Assembly: GCA_024803745.1 (NCBI GenBank)
Contig: JANJXV010000002.1
Location: 37,779,001-37,843,000, forward strand
DNA length: 64,000 nucleotides
Direction: 5' to 3'
From: Megascapheus bottae
Lineage: Eukaryota; Chordata; Mammalia; Rodentia; Geomyidae
Below, one piece after another: positions 35,838 to 45,950 of the stretch; position 1 is the first letter of the stretch, and each line of letters opens with the position of its first letter. The position numbers were made by a program, and so were the translations under genes. The notes under the pieces were generated by a model. It was not told where the DNA came from, did no database searches, and was given only the letters and a program-made list of their open reading frames with translations.

Positions 35838-35895
35838 TACAAGGATCAAAATAAGGCTCTATACATGCTAGATAAGCTCTCTGCTGAGGACCATG
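35838..35895 (-). mobile_element. ID fragment
   Basis: ACAAGGATCAAAATAAGGCT and ACATGCTAGATAAGCTCTCT resemble reverse ID (box B and head). Confidence 0.45.
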
Positions 35896-35951
35896 TATAT
35901 TCCACCGGTCAGTATACCTCCTTAAATATTGTGTTTAAGAATTGGGGAGTT

Positions 35952-36627
35952 CAATCAGTCCACTAGCACAACGATATTCATTGCAGCACTATTTACCATA
36001 GCAAAGATATGAAACCAACCCAGATGCCCCTCAGTTGATGAGTGGATCAACAAGATGTGGTATTTATACACAATGGAATTCTATGTTGCTGTCAGAAGGA
36101 ATGACATTGCCCCATTTGTAAGGAAATGGAAAGACTTAGAAAAAAATCATATTAAGTGAAGTAAGCCAGACTCAAAGGAACATAGGCTCAATGGTTTCCC
36201 TCATTTGTCATAATCAGTAGAAACCTTGGGCTCTCCTAGCAGAGATTTACAACAGAACAAAATGTAGATTCCTAAGGCCATATATAATGATGCTAAATGA
36301 ACAGACCTCCAGGATATAGAAACAAAAGCCATATAATGAGTGATTGTTGTCCTTAATGTACTGTTATCTCTCATTTCTTTTGCTGTCCCTTGGTTATCTC
36401 AAATTATTACAGTATTTCACCTGGTTATCTGATATATTGTATATATGCGTATTTGATTATTTGAAATCGGATAGGGAAGGGAGGAAAACAAGGGGAGGGG
36501 GTGGAGGGAGGAAAATGGGGACCATGACATGAGAAAGTGTATCAATGTATGTGAAGTAATGCACCTTCTATCTGGTGAATATAATGTAACCCTTCTATTA
36601 ATTACAATAAAAAATATATATATATAA
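35952..36627 (+). mobile_element. L1 3' end (ORF2 C-terminus plus 3' UTR)
   Basis: About 680 bases from the ORF2 end (ATTCATTGCAGCACTATTTA, AACCCAGATGCCCCTCAGTT, TTTATACACAATGGAATTCT) through the 3' UTR purine block (36470-36515) to ATTACAATAAAAAATATATA. Flanked by AAGAATTGGGGAGTT at 35937-35951 and 36628-36642. Confidence 0.95.
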
Positions 36628-36644
36628 AAGAATTGGGGAGTTAT

Positions 36645-36850
36645 GGGCCAGGATTGTGGCCTAGTGGTGGTAGAGTGCTTGCCTAGCAAGCATGAAGCTC
36701 TGGGTTTGATTCCTCAATAGCACATACACAGAAAAGCCAGAAGTGGCGCTGTGGCTCAAGTGGCAGAGTGCTAGCCTTGAGCAAAATGTGTCCAAGGACA
36801 GTGCCCAGGTCCTGAGTTCAAACTCCAGGACTGGCAAAAAGAAAAAAAGG
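36645..36850 (+). mobile_element. IDL-type SINE inserted at the L1 tail
   Basis: GGGCCAGGATTGTGGCCTAG head, GTTTGATTCCTCAATAGCAC, GGCTCAAGTGGCAGAGTGCT, A-rich tail. Flanked by AAGAATTGGGGAGTTAT (36628-36644) and AAGAATTGAGGAGTTAT (36851-36867). Confidence 0.95.
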
Positions 36851-36867
36851 AAGAATTGAGGAGTTAT

Positions 36868-37110
36868 TAGGCTCATTCCTACAACCCTTCTTAGGAAGCT
36901 CAAATCTGAGGATCATGGTTCAAAGCCAGCCCAGGCAGAAAAGTCTATCAACTATTATCTCCACCTAACTATAAAGGAAAGAAAAGAAAAGAAAGGAAAG
37001 GAAAAGAAAAGGCTAGATGTAGAGCCGTGGCTCAGGTGGAGCCACTAGCCTTGAGCAAAACAAACAAGCTCAAAGACAGCACCCAGGTCCTGAGTTCAAG
37101 TCCCATGACC

Positions 37111-37112
<2 letters not shown>
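36868..37112 (+). mobile_element. Composite B1/ID-like SINE with internal GAAAA expansion
   Basis: ATCTGAGGATCATGGTTCAA, AAGCCAGCCCAGGCAGAAAA; then a GAAAA/GAAAG stretch (36977-37012) replaces the usual CAGAAAACTGG; right part GTGGCTCAGGTGGAGCCACT. Confidence 0.85.

Positions 37113-37158
<46 letters not shown>
37113..37158. repeat. (CA)n microsatellite at SINE tail
   Basis: About 23 CA units directly after CCCATGACCAA, the 3' end of the composite SINE. Confidence 0.95.
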
Positions 37159-37161
<3 letters not shown>

Positions 37162-37378
37162 GATTTAGGGAGTTGTGACATAGTGTTTGCCTAGCAAGCA
37201 GTAGGGTCCTTAGATTTGCAACTGTATTTTATAGCACCAGATCTAATAAGGATTTTTATAATCTTTGAAAAGCTTAGATTTTTTAAAATCCTTTTTACTT
37301 TGTGTAATGCCTCATTATATTATTTAATTACAAAAATATACAACTCACCTGCCAATGCCCATTTCTTGCCACTACATA

Positions 37379-37600
37379 TGAGCTGTGGCTGACATCAATA
37401 ATCCTAGCTACTCAGGAGGCTGAGTTCTGAGGATCACAGTTTGAAGCCACACTGGTTAAAGAAAGTCCATGAGACACTTATCTCCAATTAACCACCAACA
37501 AACCACAAGTGGAAACGTGGTAAAGCACTGCACTTGGAAACAACTCTTAGAATCACTGCACAGGCCCTTAGTTTAAGACTCAGGACCAACAAACACACAA
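37379..37600 (+). mobile_element. Composite B1/ID-like SINE
   Basis: TAATCCTAGCTACTCAGGAG, TATCTCCAATTAACCACCAA, GGTAAAGCACTGCACTTGG; CA-rich tail to 37635. Confidence 0.88.
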
Positions 37601-37635
37601 ATGCACATACACACACACACGCATATACACACAAA

Positions 37636-38287
37636 TTGAAAGAGGAAATGACCCATCCTTGTTTATAGTCTGAGTTTCCGTACAGTAAAACATGGCCCCA
37701 AGTAAGCCCTCAGTGAGTCACCATTAACAAAAAGATAGATGAATGAATGAATGAATGAAAATTGGCATAAACAAGATTGATATATGTTTACTGAAGAAAA
37801 AGTATGCCTGTGTTATGAGTAATATCCAACAATTGTTCAATAGCTGATCTTAAATAAAGATCTGGTTAAGTACCTTTTTATGAAGGTATCCTTTATGTTT
37901 TACACTAAAAATATGAATTTTTCTTTTGATTTTTTATATTAAATATTTAATATATACATCCCTTTTATGAGTAAATAGTACTTACAATGTATATGAAGTT
38001 GATGTGGTATCATTAGTATTGTTATGTCAACATGGCTGAAATCCTTTCTCCATTTCCTTTTTCCTTTGGTCAGCTGTGGAGTGTCAACTTGCTACGACAA
38101 CTATTAAAACTTCATTTAATAAACTTCATTTAATAAAATGTTGTTCAGGGTTTTAGACGCTAATTGGGTTAAGTATACATGCCCATATCTCAAAGACATG
38201 GCCCACATGGCCTGAGCAGAATTAGAAGAGCATTAAGAGGAAGTGTTGGCTCAGGCAGGATGAAATGAATGACATTAGTCAAGTAGA
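37636..38287. other. Unique intron
   Basis: An ATGA run lies at 37738-37760 and a 15-base duplication AACTTCATTTAATAA near 38108-38137. Nothing else recognised. Confidence 0.45.
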
Positions 38288-38387
38288 GACCCCACTTTCC
38301 TGCCCAAATTGGTTTTGGACCACGATCCTCAGATCCTAGACTCTTGAGTACCTAGGATTATAGGTGTGAGCCATCAGTGCCTGGCCC
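38288..38387 (-). mobile_element. SINE, B1-like part only
   Basis: TTTTGGACCACGATCCTCAG, TACCTAGGATTATAGGTGTG, AGCCATCAGTGCCTGGCC. Confidence 0.8.
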
Positions 38388-38440
38388 ACATATGTTTTCT
38401 GAGGGATGAAGCCTCAGAAATAAATGATAATAAGAAAGCC

Positions 38441-38695
38441 ATGCCAGGCTCCTGTGGCTCATGTCTATAATCCTAGCTAGTCAGAAGGCTGAGATCTGAG
38501 GATTGTGGTTCAAAGTCAGGCTGGACAGAAAAGTCCCCTTGAGACTTTTATCTCACTTAACCACTCCAAAACTGGAAGTGCTGCTGTGGCTTAAGTGGTA
38601 GAGCACTAGCCTTGAGCACATAGAGGCTCAGAGACAGTGCCCAGGCCCTGAGTTTAAGCCCCACAACCAACAAAAAAATAAATAAATAAATAATG
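38441..38695 (+). mobile_element. Composite B1/ID-like SINE
   Basis: CCAGGCTCCTGTGGCTCATG, GGCTGAGATCTGAGGATTGT, TTAAGTGGTAGAGCACTAGC; tail of AAAT units. Confidence 0.93.
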
Positions 38696-39839
38696 AAAAA
38701 AGAAATAGACTCATCCGGGAATCTCTCTTAAGAGAAGGGAAGTGCTAAGATCTCCCAACGAAGACAACGCTGAAGAAGGAGCACCCATAAAGGAAGCCAC
38801 CCTGTTCTGCTTGAGAATAATCACAAGGCTGTCTCCAATCCCAGCCTCTACACTACTCAGAATTGAACTTTAACCTTTCAAGTCCAGCTCTACTGAGGAA
38901 GTTTCACCTGAGACCATGATCCTGACTAAGTGTCACTGCTTTTCCTCTGACTTCTCAGACGAGATCTCTGCTGTCTCTAAATCTAGCTGCGTAAGATGTC
39001 AAATGTAACAGGGAAGAGGTGGGAAGGTATGCAGCAGTGACCATGACAGATACTTTGTGGTAAAGGAGAAAGTCAGTTTTGTATTCACAACTCTTTTAGG
39101 CAAGCCTTTTGGTCTGGTGAGGATGAGGGAGGAAAAGGTAGAGAAAAGGAAAAGTAGAGAAAAAGTAATATGCATACTTGAATGTATTTGGAACTGAGAT
39201 TATTCTTCGATTCTCAGGGGGTCATCTAGGAGAGGTTGAGGGAGAAAAAGTCCTTAAAATTACTTTGCTCTTCCAATCTCTTATGAGCTGTACCACCCAG
39301 AGGCACCTTGATTAAGGCAAATAGGGTATATATAGTTCTGTTTGCTTAGGAAAAAGGAAGAAAGAGGTGTGTGAACTTACCTCTTGGACTGGATAGAACA
39401 AACCAGAAGCCACAAGTTTCCTCCTCTAGTCTATCAGAGGAGCCGACTTGAATGGGATCTTATGGTGGAGACATAAGCAAGCTGGACTCATGTTCCTAGA
39501 GTTGCCCCACTGTCAGAGTATTTGTGGTCATGAGGGTTTAGATTAGACGTGCACATTTGCATTTGATACAACACACCCACCTAACCACTAGCTGTGTTAG
39601 CATTACTCTTGACTTCTAATGAGAGCATGAACATTCTCTACCCCCCATCCCACCCCGTCCCTTCTCTCCACAAGTCAGAGCTGGGGTTGGCTTTGTTTTG
39701 TTTTGTTGTGCTTTGCTCTGCTTTGGGTTGTTTTGTTTGTTTGTTTCAGAGAACCAGAGTGATTGTGTGGACCAGAAAATCTTTTTGTTTTACTTTATGA
39801 CAGCTTTTCTAAGCTTCTCTTGCAAATCCCTCTAACATA
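38696..39839. other. Unique intron near exon 1
   Basis: A GTTTT-rich run lies at 39693-39750. No repeat family recognised. Confidence 0.5.
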
Positions 39840-40110
39840 AATATTATAGAGGAAATACTGAAGTAAAACATTGTTATGTGGGTGAGAGTGTGTGTATTAT
39901 TTAACATAAATGGTACGTGAGAGCAGCTGCAGCCTCCGGGGCTCTGCATTGCTCTCATCCCAGTGCAGAATCACTTCCAGATTTCATGTCACTGGCAAAT
40001 AGTGCACTTGAAAGCACACCAAACATAGAGAATCTGAACTATTTAAAGGAGAGCGTTACTAGAGAAATATAATTTATGCATTGCTACAAACAACTTCTGC
40101 ATAAATAGTG
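39840..40110. promoter_or_regulatory. Candidate regulatory segment near exon 1
   Basis: Repeat-free DNA 1.2-1.5 kb downstream of exon 1. It contains GCAGCTGCAG around an E-box, a CACTTCCAG ETS-type site near 39971, and an inverted repeat ATTTATGCA (40072-40080) / TGCATAAAT (40098-40106). No function is demonstrated. Confidence 0.25.
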
Positions 40111-41300
40111 AAGCCTTCCTTAGTCTAATCTCTCATGTCCCACAATTTAGGAATGCCTTCTTTCCCTTAAGAATATTATTCAAAATCTTAAAATACTTGT
40201 GGCTGAAAGCAAACTGAAGACTTATAAAATGAACCATATGAAACATCATTACCTTACCAGATTACTTTAATTTTTGAACATTTAACAGAGTACATCAAAA
40301 CTAGAAAAACATAAAAATATACTTATGTATATTTGGATAAACTTTGGTTACTATCAGGTAACCCTATAGTATACTATAACTGACATATATATATATATGC
40401 AAAGAGAGAGTATACCTTAGGTTAACCTGTAATTGCATTCAATAAAATTTCCTCAAATACATGTCCAATATCATCAATGCAATTCTTTATTAGAATGTTT
40501 TCAAACCAAGAAGAGAGATCAGTAGTAGTCATGTAATTGGATATGAAGCTCAGGTTGTAAAGCCACTTTCAACAGGATACCTGGGCTATAGGACACATTC
40601 CAAGCGCAAGGTCTTCTGGCCAACCATTCTCATGTTTCTTAATTTGTGCCCAGTAATTGGGGTGATCTGACAAAGTTTTAGCTTTCTTGGGCTAATAAAC
40701 ACTGAATTTTTATATACCAAACATCTTTAAAACTGAAAGGAAAATTATATAACCTAAATATCTCTGATCCTAGCTATCAAATAAAGCAAAAAGCCCAGAT
40801 TAGACAGAAAAGTATTTTGGTTCTCATTTCACAATGAGAATCTGTATATTGCCTTAAATGGTTAAAAAAAAAGCATGATTTTTCTTTAATTACAGAAGGT
40901 TTTCTTTGAAGCAAGTAAAACAAGATTTTATTTTAGGGTTTCACCTCCCCTATTCTTAATAAGAAAAGGAAAAAAAAACACTCCAGAACAAGAACAAAAA
41001 ATAATGCACACTAGTAAGGAAATTTCTTCAAATCACTGAGAGTTCTGATGAATTAACCAATCCTCAGGGAACCTACAAGAGACAGCACAGAAGGTGATGG
41101 TCCAAGCAGAGCACCCTAGAAAAATCAGTTCATGCCACAGGGACTTGCATTTATTAACTGAGAGTCACTGAGAAACGGCGTCAATGCCACTATAGGAGGC
41201 CACTGTATGCCCTGGAGGACAAGCTCTAAGATTTTCTTGAGACAGTCCATTAATCAAAAGCACTTTTTAATACTATGAAATTCACAAATAAAGCCAAACC
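40111..41300. other. Unique start of intron 1
   Basis: AT-rich sequence just downstream of exon 1, with a short AT run at 40385-40399. No repeat family recognised. Confidence 0.5.
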
Positions 41301-41304
41301 TTAC

Positions 41305-41356
41305 CAGAAAGGAGCAAGCTGAGTCCATAGAGAATTAAGCCAGCTAAAGAGTCCAT
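41305..41356 (-). CDS. TEK: TEK (TIE2) coding exon 1: signal peptide
   Basis: This exon starts TEK, the endothelial receptor tyrosine kinase that binds angiopoietins at the plasma membrane and controls vessel maturation and quiescence. Read on the minus strand it encodes 17 residues, MDSLAGLILYGLSLLLS, plus the first base of a Gly codon. This is a hydrophobic secretory signal peptide very close to the mammalian TIE2 N-terminus. The start at 41356 sits in a strong Kozak context (A at -3, G at +4). The exon ends at a GTAAGG donor (41304-41299), giving a phase 1 intron. The 52 coding bases and the phase match the TEK structure and join in frame to exon 2 at 3228. The rest of the receptor (further Ig, EGF and FNIII domains, membrane segment, kinase) lies left of the window. 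Identification rests on recognised protein sequence and gene structure and is firm. Confidence 0.95.
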
Positions 41357-41397
41357 GCTTCCCCAAATCTCTCCATCCAGCGTCCACACATGTGCAT
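41344..41397 (-). promoter_or_regulatory. Upstream ORF overlapping the TEK start
   Basis: ATG at 41397, 17 codons, stop TAG at 41346-41344. It reads MHMCGRWMERFGEAWTL and passes over the TEK ATG (41356-41354) in another frame, ending 10 bases beyond it. Its start context is weak (C at -3, C at +4), so leaky scanning could still reach the TEK start. Upstream ORFs are reported for Tie2 mRNA. Confidence 0.7.
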
Positions 41398-41415
41398 GAG
41401 GTCCTCAAGATCCTT

Positions 41416-41451
41416 TCAAAAGCCCAGAGCTTTGTTACTTTCCACTCGCAT
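41416..41451 (-). promoter_or_regulatory. Upstream ORF, 11 codons, in TEK leader
   Basis: ATG at 41451, reading MRVESNKALGF then TGA at 41418-41416. It ends 60 bases before the TEK start, with A at -3 in its context. A ribosome finishing here could reinitiate at the overlapping upstream ORF or at TEK. Confidence 0.65.
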
Positions 41452-41468
41452 GTTCTCCTAGCACTTGT

Positions 41469-41522
41469 TTACAAGTTAGAGGCAAGAAAGAACAGCACAG
41501 AAGCAGGCTGTAACAGTCTCAT
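41469..41522 (-). promoter_or_regulatory. Upstream ORF, 17 codons, in TEK leader
   Basis: ATG at 41522, reading MRLLQPASVLFFLASNL then TAA at 41471-41469. G at -3 gives a moderate context. It counts only if transcription starts right of 41522. Confidence 0.55.
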
Positions 41523-41549
41523 TTCTGACTGAGCACAGGGAGTTTTAAG

Positions 41550-41674
41550 TTCCTTTTTCCTGTTTCCTTTGTAGATTAGGATGGGAAAGGCTGTATCTTA
41601 AAGGCATTTGGTATCAGCAGGGCTGGGGCCACTGCAAGTCCTATCCATCTTGCAATTCATCAAAACACTTATCT
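41550..41674 (-). promoter_or_regulatory. Candidate TEK proximal promoter: ETS-core cluster and GATA motif
   Basis: On the minus strand three GGAA cores lie within 18 bases (plus-strand TTCC at 41550-41553, 41557-41560 and 41564-41567; the middle one reads CAGGAAA). An AGATAAG GATA motif lies at 41668-41674. ETS factors are established regulators of the Tie2 promoter. Assigning these sites is inference from motif and position. No TATA box was recognised. Confidence 0.45.
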
Positions 41675-42730
41675 GTGGCTTCAGCTCCTGCCTTTGCTGC
41701 CTTTGGAGGGATAGAGGAATTTTCTTTGGAAGTATAGTCCTGGTCAGCATTTTTCAGAAACAATAGGGGTGTCCTCTCCTAGGCAGGGGAACTGTGAATA
41801 ACAAACCCTCCACCTATGTGTGGTATGCAATCAGGGCCAACCCTTCTCTCTAACAACTCTCTGGGGTCCACTTAGGATCCCCCACAGAAGGGGCTTTGGG
41901 GGGTGGAAGACAGTTTTTGCTTTTTTGTTGGTTTGTTTTTTTATGAAACCCACATGGGTTGAACTGGGAGAGAGGAAAAAAAGTTCCCTATGATGCGAAA
42001 ACACAACCTGGAAAGCAATTCATTTCAGGGCTCACCAGCGAGATGAACCCTCCACACAGCCACGAGAGACTACAATCCAAACTCCAAGCCTGGCTGCCCT
42101 CACACACATGGCCTGTTGGTTGGCCATGAGCCCAAGCACACGCACGCTACTGGCCACAGCTTTAGTTTTTATTAACATTTCATCGGAGGCTGATCTAATT
42201 TCTGGGAGAATTTGGCACAGGAAGATTTTGTCATACAAATAATTTCATAGTTATTGGTCCAGTAGTGTTTCAGAAGCAAATCAGGTTCAAAAATCTTAAA
42301 AATAAACAGTCTAAGAAACACACAACGTGATTATATGGAAATAAAAAGAGTGACCACATGATTATGTGGAAATAAAAAGAGTCACCATGCACAGGGAGTC
42401 CATGGGCAAAAAGAACAGAAACCACTGGAGTGATGTTAGGTACAATGAGCTCAAAGACCTTCAACTTACCTAATCCGTTATTTATTCACCGTGTGAACTG
42501 ACTTCAGAAAAGTCTGTACTCTTCATCACCGGCCTTCACACAGGAGGAAAAATGTGTCCATTCCTTTCTCCAGCCCCACAGGAAGAAGCAGAAGCCTCTG
42601 GTCTAGACTAATTTCTGGTGCAGGTTTATCATGAAAGGGACAATCCTCTCCCTCCAGATTCTTTTTAAGCACACCTGATGTCAAACACTGACTTCACCCC
42701 CGCCCCCCACACACATTTATAGAGACCACT
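41675..42730. other. TEK upstream region
   Basis: Unique sequence apart from the 31-base tandem duplication at 42328. No promoter of a divergent gene and no CpG island was seen. Confidence 0.5.
42328..42389. repeat. 31-bp tandem duplication upstream of TEK
   Basis: Two adjacent 31-base units (42328-42358 and 42359-42389) share TGATTATRTGGAAATAAAA and the following AGAGTSACCA, with few differences. They lie about 1 kb upstream of the TEK start codon. Confidence 0.8.
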
Positions 42731-42731
42731 T

Positions 42732-42926
42732 TTTTTTTTTGGCCAGTCTGGGCCTTGAACTCAGGGACTGAGCACTGTCCTTGGACTTTCTCAAGGCTAG
42801 CACTCTACCACTTGAGTCTCAGCTCCACTTCTGGCTTTTTTCTATGTATGTGGTACCGAGGAATTGAACCCGGGTCTTCGTGCACGCTAGGCGAGCACTC
42901 TACCACTAGGTCAAACTCCCAGCCCT
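42732..42926 (-). mobile_element. IDL-type SINE
   Basis: GGCCTTGAACTCAGGGACTG, GGTACCGAGGAATTGAACCC, CTACCACTAGGTCAAACTCC. GAGACCACTT flanks both sides (42722-42731 and 42927-42936 region). Confidence 0.95.
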
Positions 42927-43004
42927 GAGACCACTTATTTAAAATGATCATGATACCTCTTTCTTTCATCTTTTCTATCTTGTTTTAGTTTTTATAGCTT
43001 CTTT

Positions 43005-44845
43005 TAAAATTATTTTTATCAAGGTAGTGTATAGAGGGATTGCAGTTACATTTGCCAGATAGTGGGTACCTAACTTCTCACACATTGATACCCCTTCTTA
43101 TGTTTTTGTCCCCATTTCCTTCCCCTCAACCCCTCCCAATAATCTTGTTTCCCCCCTTCCCTTTCTTATTTCAAATAAACAGATAAACATATACACAACA
43201 TACCAGGTAACAAAGTCAGATACAGTAGCAATATGAGATTAACCAAAGGGCAACAAAGGAGTAGAGAAATAACATATACATTAATAACAACAATCATTCA
43301 AAATAATGCTCTTGTTTCCATATCCTGGAGATGCCTTCATTTAGTCTCATCCTATATGACCTATGGATCTAGGTTTTGAGTTATTGTAATCCTCTGCTAG
43401 GAAAGTGCTAGGTATGTACTAATTATGATAAATGAGGGAAACCATTGAGCCTATGTTCCTTTGGGTCTGGCTTACTTCACTTAATATGATTTTTTCCAAG
43501 TCTTTCCATTTCCTTACAAATGGGGTGATGTCATTCTGATGGCAGCATCAGGAACGAGACAAGGATATTCACTCTTCCCATTCCTCTTTAATATAGTATT
43601 AGAATTTCTAGACAGAGCTATAAGGTAAGAAGCAAGCATAAAGGGGATCCAAATAAGGAAAGAGGAAGTGAAACTTTCCTTTTTTTGGAGATGACATGAT
43701 TCTGTTTTTAAAGAACCCTATAGACTCCACTCCTAAGTTGCTTAAGCTAAGTCAAACCCGTGGCAAGATAGCAGGGTATAAAATTAACCCTCAAAAATCA
43801 ACTGCTTTGGGGCCTGGAGTTAGGCCTAGTGGTAGAGTGTTTGCCTAGCATGCATGAAGACTGGGGTTCAATTCCTCGGTACCCCATGCATAGAAAAAAG
43901 CTGGAAGTGGTGCTGAGGCTCAAGTGGTAGAGCTCTAGCCTTGAGAAAGTCCAAGGACAAGGCTCAAGCCTTGAGCTCAAGCCCAGGACTGGCAAAAAAA
44001 AATCAACTGCTTTCCTGTATGCCAACAACGAGAGGAGTGAGGCAGAAATCAGGACAGCAACTCCGTTTGCAATAGCCTCAAAGAAAAAGTACCTAGGAAT
44101 TAGCTTAACTAAGAATGTAAAGGACCTTAATAATAAAAACCTGAAAAAGGATATTAAAGCAGAACTGAGGAAATGGAAAAACCTCCCATGCTCTTGGATT
44201 GGAAGAATTAACATCATGAAAATGGCAGTCTTTCCAAGGGCTATCTACAAATTCAATGCAATACCCATCAATATCCCAATGTCATTTCCTAAGGAAATAG
44301 AAGAAGTAATCCAAAATTTCATGTGGAATAATAAAAGACCCTGTATAGCAAAAACAATTCTTAGCAGAAAGAACAATGCTGGAGGAATATCAATACCAAA
44401 CTTTAGACTCTATTGCAGAGCTATAGTAACCAAAACAGCTTGGTACTGGCACAAGAACAGGCCTGAGGACCAATGGAATAGAACTGAAGACCAGAATCAA
44501 CCCACAGACCTATGGCCACCTAATCTTTGATAAGGGAGCCAAAAAGAAAAATAGAATAGAAGACAGCCTCTTCAACAAGTGGTGCTGGCAGAACTGGTTA
44601 ATCACCTGCAGAAAACTAAAGTTGGATCCTTCTATGTCACCCTGAACCAGGATTAACTCCAAATGGATCAAAGACTGAAAACTTTACAAGAAAGAATCAG
44701 AGATACACTAGGTCTCTTTGGCACAGGTTGAAAACTTTCTTAATAAAGACCCAGAAACACAACAAATCAAAGAAAATTTGGATAAATGGGACTGCATTAA
44801 ACTGCAGAGCTTCTGTATGGCAAAGGACATAGCTAGCAAGTTTTG
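43005..44845 (-). mobile_element. 5'-inverted (twin-primed) L1
   Basis: 43005-43545 is L1 3' UTR and the ORF2 end in minus orientation. At 43546 the sequence switches to plus-strand ORF2, from the RT region (ATCAGGAACGAGACAAGGAT) through [19 protein letters not shown] to AAAGGACATAGCTAGCAAG. About 600 bases of ORF2 between the two parts are missing. TTGTTTTRGTTTTTAT-like sequence on both sides may be the target duplication. An IDL SINE interrupts it. Confidence 0.85.
43809..43997 (+). mobile_element. IDL-type SINE in L1 ORF2
   Basis: GGGGCCTGGAGTTAGGCCTA to ACTGGC plus A tail. AAAAATCAACTGCTTT flanks it at 43793-43808 and 43998-44013, identical over 16 bases, so it is younger than the host L1. 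Confidence 0.97.
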
Positions 44846-44944
44846 TTTTGTTTTTATTGACAGAATCACAATATGTAGGTGAGGCCGACCTGAAAATCAT
44901 GATCCTTTGTCATCATCCTGAGATCACAGGCCTAAATCACTATG

Positions 44945-45065
44945 CCCCGGTGTGGAATTCTAGTCCCTGCTCTGCTATGATCTGCCTGGGAGGCCTTAGG
45001 CAAGTCACTTGCCATCTCTAGTCCTGTGTCCTCAAGTGTAGAATGATTTAGACTTTATGTGCCTG
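44945..45065 (+). mobile_element. MIR relic
   Basis: TCCCTGCTCTGCTATGATCT, TTAGGCAAGTCACTTGCCAT, GTGTAGAATGATTTAGAC follow MIR. Confidence 0.6.
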
Positions 45066-45950
45066 TTTTCTTTCCTGGTTCTATCATTAAGTGTAAAATG
45101 ATCAAATAAATTGTCTTGCTCTTAACATCCTCAAGTTGATTTCCCAGGTCCTCTCATATTGTTCTTGCAAAGACGATGATGGCTTTGTACCTGTGTTCCT
45201 GTGAAAGTCTGGGAGAACCGAAAATGTGCTCTGTTTTAGTATTATGGAAGCTAAAGCTTTTGAAGGTCCACTGGCCCCAAGTCAAATAAACATGAATGTA
45301 AGGGCTTGGAACAAACTCAAGGGTACCTACCTTCTAGGCACAAGCTTCCTCTGTTGGTGCTTGATGTCTCATGAGGAAGTCTTCATGCTTACAGCCTTTC
45401 CTTTCTGGGCTGACAGTGCTACCTTGCTGCTTTTTCAGAGGTGGCTTCATGCTTTGACCTCTTTTTTTTTTTTTCATAAGATTTGCCATTGCCCAGGAAT
45501 GTTACTCAAGTTCTATTTCCCTCCACTAACTAAAGGATTGATTTTATTTCCCTCTTCTCTCTGTCATTTATATGGGGTGTTTAGTTTAATTCTCCATTTT
45601 CCAGAACAGTGGCTCCATTTTGCTTTCCTGAGCCTGTACTAGTGACAGCACACTTTGTATGGGCTAGCACACTGTTTAACATGAACTATGGCTGCTAATG
45701 GGAAATGAAGGTAATTTGTGAGTAAAATGCCCAGATCCACACCAGTCCAGATTTATGCCCTATGGATCTTAGAGCATGAAGCACCAACCAACGAATAACA
45801 AAATGAGCTTCACCACATACAGGAGGCCAAGAAGACAAAAACGCTGATTGATGATAGTTTGCAAAGTCACAGAAGTGAATGAGTGGCATGCCAGGATTGC
45901 CAAGAGAAGGGAGAGAATCATTCTATCTGAAAAACAAAAACAAAACCTTT
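45066..45950. other. Unique intergenic
   Basis: Nothing recognised. An open frame of 138 codons at 45226-45642 contains a T-run-encoded Phe stretch and looks fortuitous. Confidence 0.45.

Larger units (their letters stand above)
41357..41560 (-). other. TEK: TEK 5' untranslated region (start site not defined)
   Basis: The 200 bases upstream of the start codon resemble the mammalian TEK leader as I remember it, for instance the stretch just before the ATG reading GGAGAGATTTGGGGAAGC. The cap site cannot be read from sequence, so the right boundary is a guess. The leader contains three upstream ORFs, annotated separately. Confidence 0.7.

Noticed and set aside
44216..44530. 104-codon frame with clear protein character
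   Set aside because: It is L1 ORF2 in the inverted part of a truncated element, so recorded as part of the mobile element and not as a gene.
45226..45642. 138-codon open frame upstream of TEK
   Set aside because: No recognisable domain, Phe run from a T tract, no splice or promoter context; length is compatible with chance.
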